From NCBI GenBank assembly GCA_030407315.1, contig JALQPE010000224.1, positions 62,001-126,000 of the forward strand: 64,000 bases of DNA, read 5' to 3'. Below the pieces are notes generated by a model that was not told the origin of the DNA, did no database searches, and worked only from the letters and a program-made list of their open reading frames with translations. The DNA comes from Asparagopsis taxiformis (Eukaryota; Rhodophyta; Florideophyceae; Bonnemaisoniales; Bonnemaisoniaceae). A program made the translations under genes and the position numbers. This document shows, piece after piece, positions 63,101 through 64,000 of the stretch. The first letter of the stretch is position 1; each line of letters opens with the position of its first letter.

Positions 63101-63755
63101 TCGATCCTTCGCCGTGGCAGTTCATCCACAACGTGGGTGATGCGAAGGACCGCATAGATGGTGGTCGTGGGCGCCTCACTCTGCCGCGGCGTGAGTTGTG
63201 CGACAAGTTGGAGGAGGAAAATTTGGATATGTATAAGAACAAGTTGGTGGCAGAGCTTGCTCTTGGTGTTTGTGCGGAGTTCTCAAGCTGGGAATGGAGG
63301 GTGAGGATCCTGTCTTCTTCCCGAAGACAGGATTGCGGCTGCTTCTTACAGCAGATGGGGCTGCGGACCAGGATGGGCACACGGACTTCAAGGTAACGAC
63401 GAATAGTGTTGGAAGTCCTACCAAGTCTCCATCATATTTCATGATGTCGAGCGGAGCCGATGGGTTCTCTATAGTAGTTGCCCCTTATAGTCATGTATGC
63501 CTGGCCAATCCGGACGCCGATATGTGGAAGGTTCCCATTCATAGGCTGTATGTGCCACCCTATTCGGTATTGGTTGGTCGCGGTGACCTTTACCATTACG
63601 GGGTCGGCTTCAAGCGCGGAGATATTCCTGCGGGCGAAAAGCTAGTCTATGGCCTGCCCACGCGCGGCCACATTCACTTGAAGACGGAGAAGGACGTCCT
63701 CACGGACCACATCCACACCGTCGAATATTACAAGTACGATAGGAGCAATAGATAG
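60109..63755 (+). CDS. ParB/Srx-like protein with frameshifted C-terminal 2OG-dioxygenase-like module
   Basis: From the ATG at 60109 (AGCAATGG) the first frame gives 1095 residues to 63396. After a Pro/Ser-rich N-terminus, a ParB/sulfiredoxin-like domain is visible: VVRPHRVDELKKTFLTQGF, then QYVDGSHRVTAL (residues 229-240) with the DGxHR motif. A helical region follows, then a long Pro/Ser/Ala-rich linker with basic patches (KSSSKKSKSASRGRSR). Near the end the CDxLEEE...YKNKLVAEL segment matches the module of the gene at 55709. At 63279/63280 the coding continues in another frame (LKLGMEG, TGLRLLLTADG, H-T-D at 63378-63386, SPSYFMMSSGADGF, distal His at 63594-63596) to 63755. One missing base explains this. 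It could be a pseudogene, a sequence error or programmed shifting. A frame upstream of 60109 starts with a non-ATG codon. Confidence 0.6.
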
Positions 63756-64000
63756 CATATCAGAAGTATTAAAACCTATACTACTGTTCCCTGCTATAAA
63801 GTTCTGTCTTTCTCATCTCAACATTGTTACCTTAGCCCATTTTTCAGTTCTCATCTATACATCTGTCCTTCATCTCATAGTTTAGTGCTACTCAGCAGAT
63901 TGCTTGCTACTTTTTAATATTAGTCTACAACGTTATATGATTTTACTAGCTAGGCCGTAGGGGGAGACTAGTTTCAACCCTTGACAACGCGCAGATTTCG
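63756..64000. other. 3' flank to window end
   Basis: AT-rich sequence after the last stop. I see no gene, TIR or repeat that closes the mobile region. Confidence 0.4.

Noticed and set aside
1..64000. tRNA, rRNA or other structured RNA genes
   Set aside because: I looked by eye for T-loop-like GTTCRAN sequences paired with acceptor stems and found none convincing; a covariance-model scan was not possible.

Overview
The window is nuclear DNA of an intron-poor, gene-dense eukaryotic alga. A red seaweed of the Chondrus (florideophyte) type is my best guess. The reasons are mostly single-exon genes with occasional 50-220 bp GT-AG introns, an anthranilate synthase with a transit-peptide-like N-terminus, a plant-type FAD/cyclopropane-synthase fusion, a GT61 glycosyltransferase and an NB-ARC/WD40 protein, followed by a large block of nested retrotransposons. 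No marker in the window proves the lineage, so the assignment is an inference.

Left part (1-38.1 kb), conserved genes. In order: UDP-glucose:glycoprotein glucosyltransferase (minus, cut by the window edge); PMS2-type MutL (plus); a small putatively myristoylated protein; a REV7/HORMA-like protein; a YqgF/RuvX-like nuclease (minus); a GT61 glycosyltransferase (plus); the FAD/cyclopropane-synthase-like fusion (minus); a three-helix membrane protein (plus); TrpE (minus); a protein tyrosine phosphatase (plus, one intron); a YheT/EMB8 hydrolase (minus, one intron); a decayed relative of the membrane protein (minus); NUP155 (minus); a secreted Cys-rich protein (minus); a WD40 pseudogene (minus); an NB-ARC/WD40 STAND protein (minus, one intron); and a second secreted Cys-rich protein (minus). 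Several neighbours are divergent pairs sharing 250-700 bp promoters. No metabolic cluster is evident.

Middle part (38.1-44.8 kb) is gene-poor, AT-richer DNA in which I can support no gene.

Right part (44.8-64 kb) is mobile and repetitive. A decayed Ty1/copia element is split by two solo LTRs of different families, each with a perfect 5-bp target duplication. Its reverse transcriptase start runs into two overlapping perfect palindromes, next to a second, truncated LTR element. Minisatellites follow: a 43-bp array, a 24-bp array and a striking 35-bp array whose units are themselves palindromes.

The most interesting segment is 55.7-63.8 kb. Two large genes share a C-terminal module that looks like a 2OG-Fe(II) dioxygenase (HxD...H). 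In one gene it is attached to a TNP2/Plavaka-like transposase region and in the other to a ParB/Srx-like domain. The second gene carries a 1-nt frameshift just before the shared module. Between the genes lie two foldback clusters built from six copies of a 33-39 bp palindrome, one of them inside a 75-bp perfect palindrome. This combination of mobile-element enzyme, possible base-modifying oxygenase and palindromic repeats is the best candidate for an undescribed system here.
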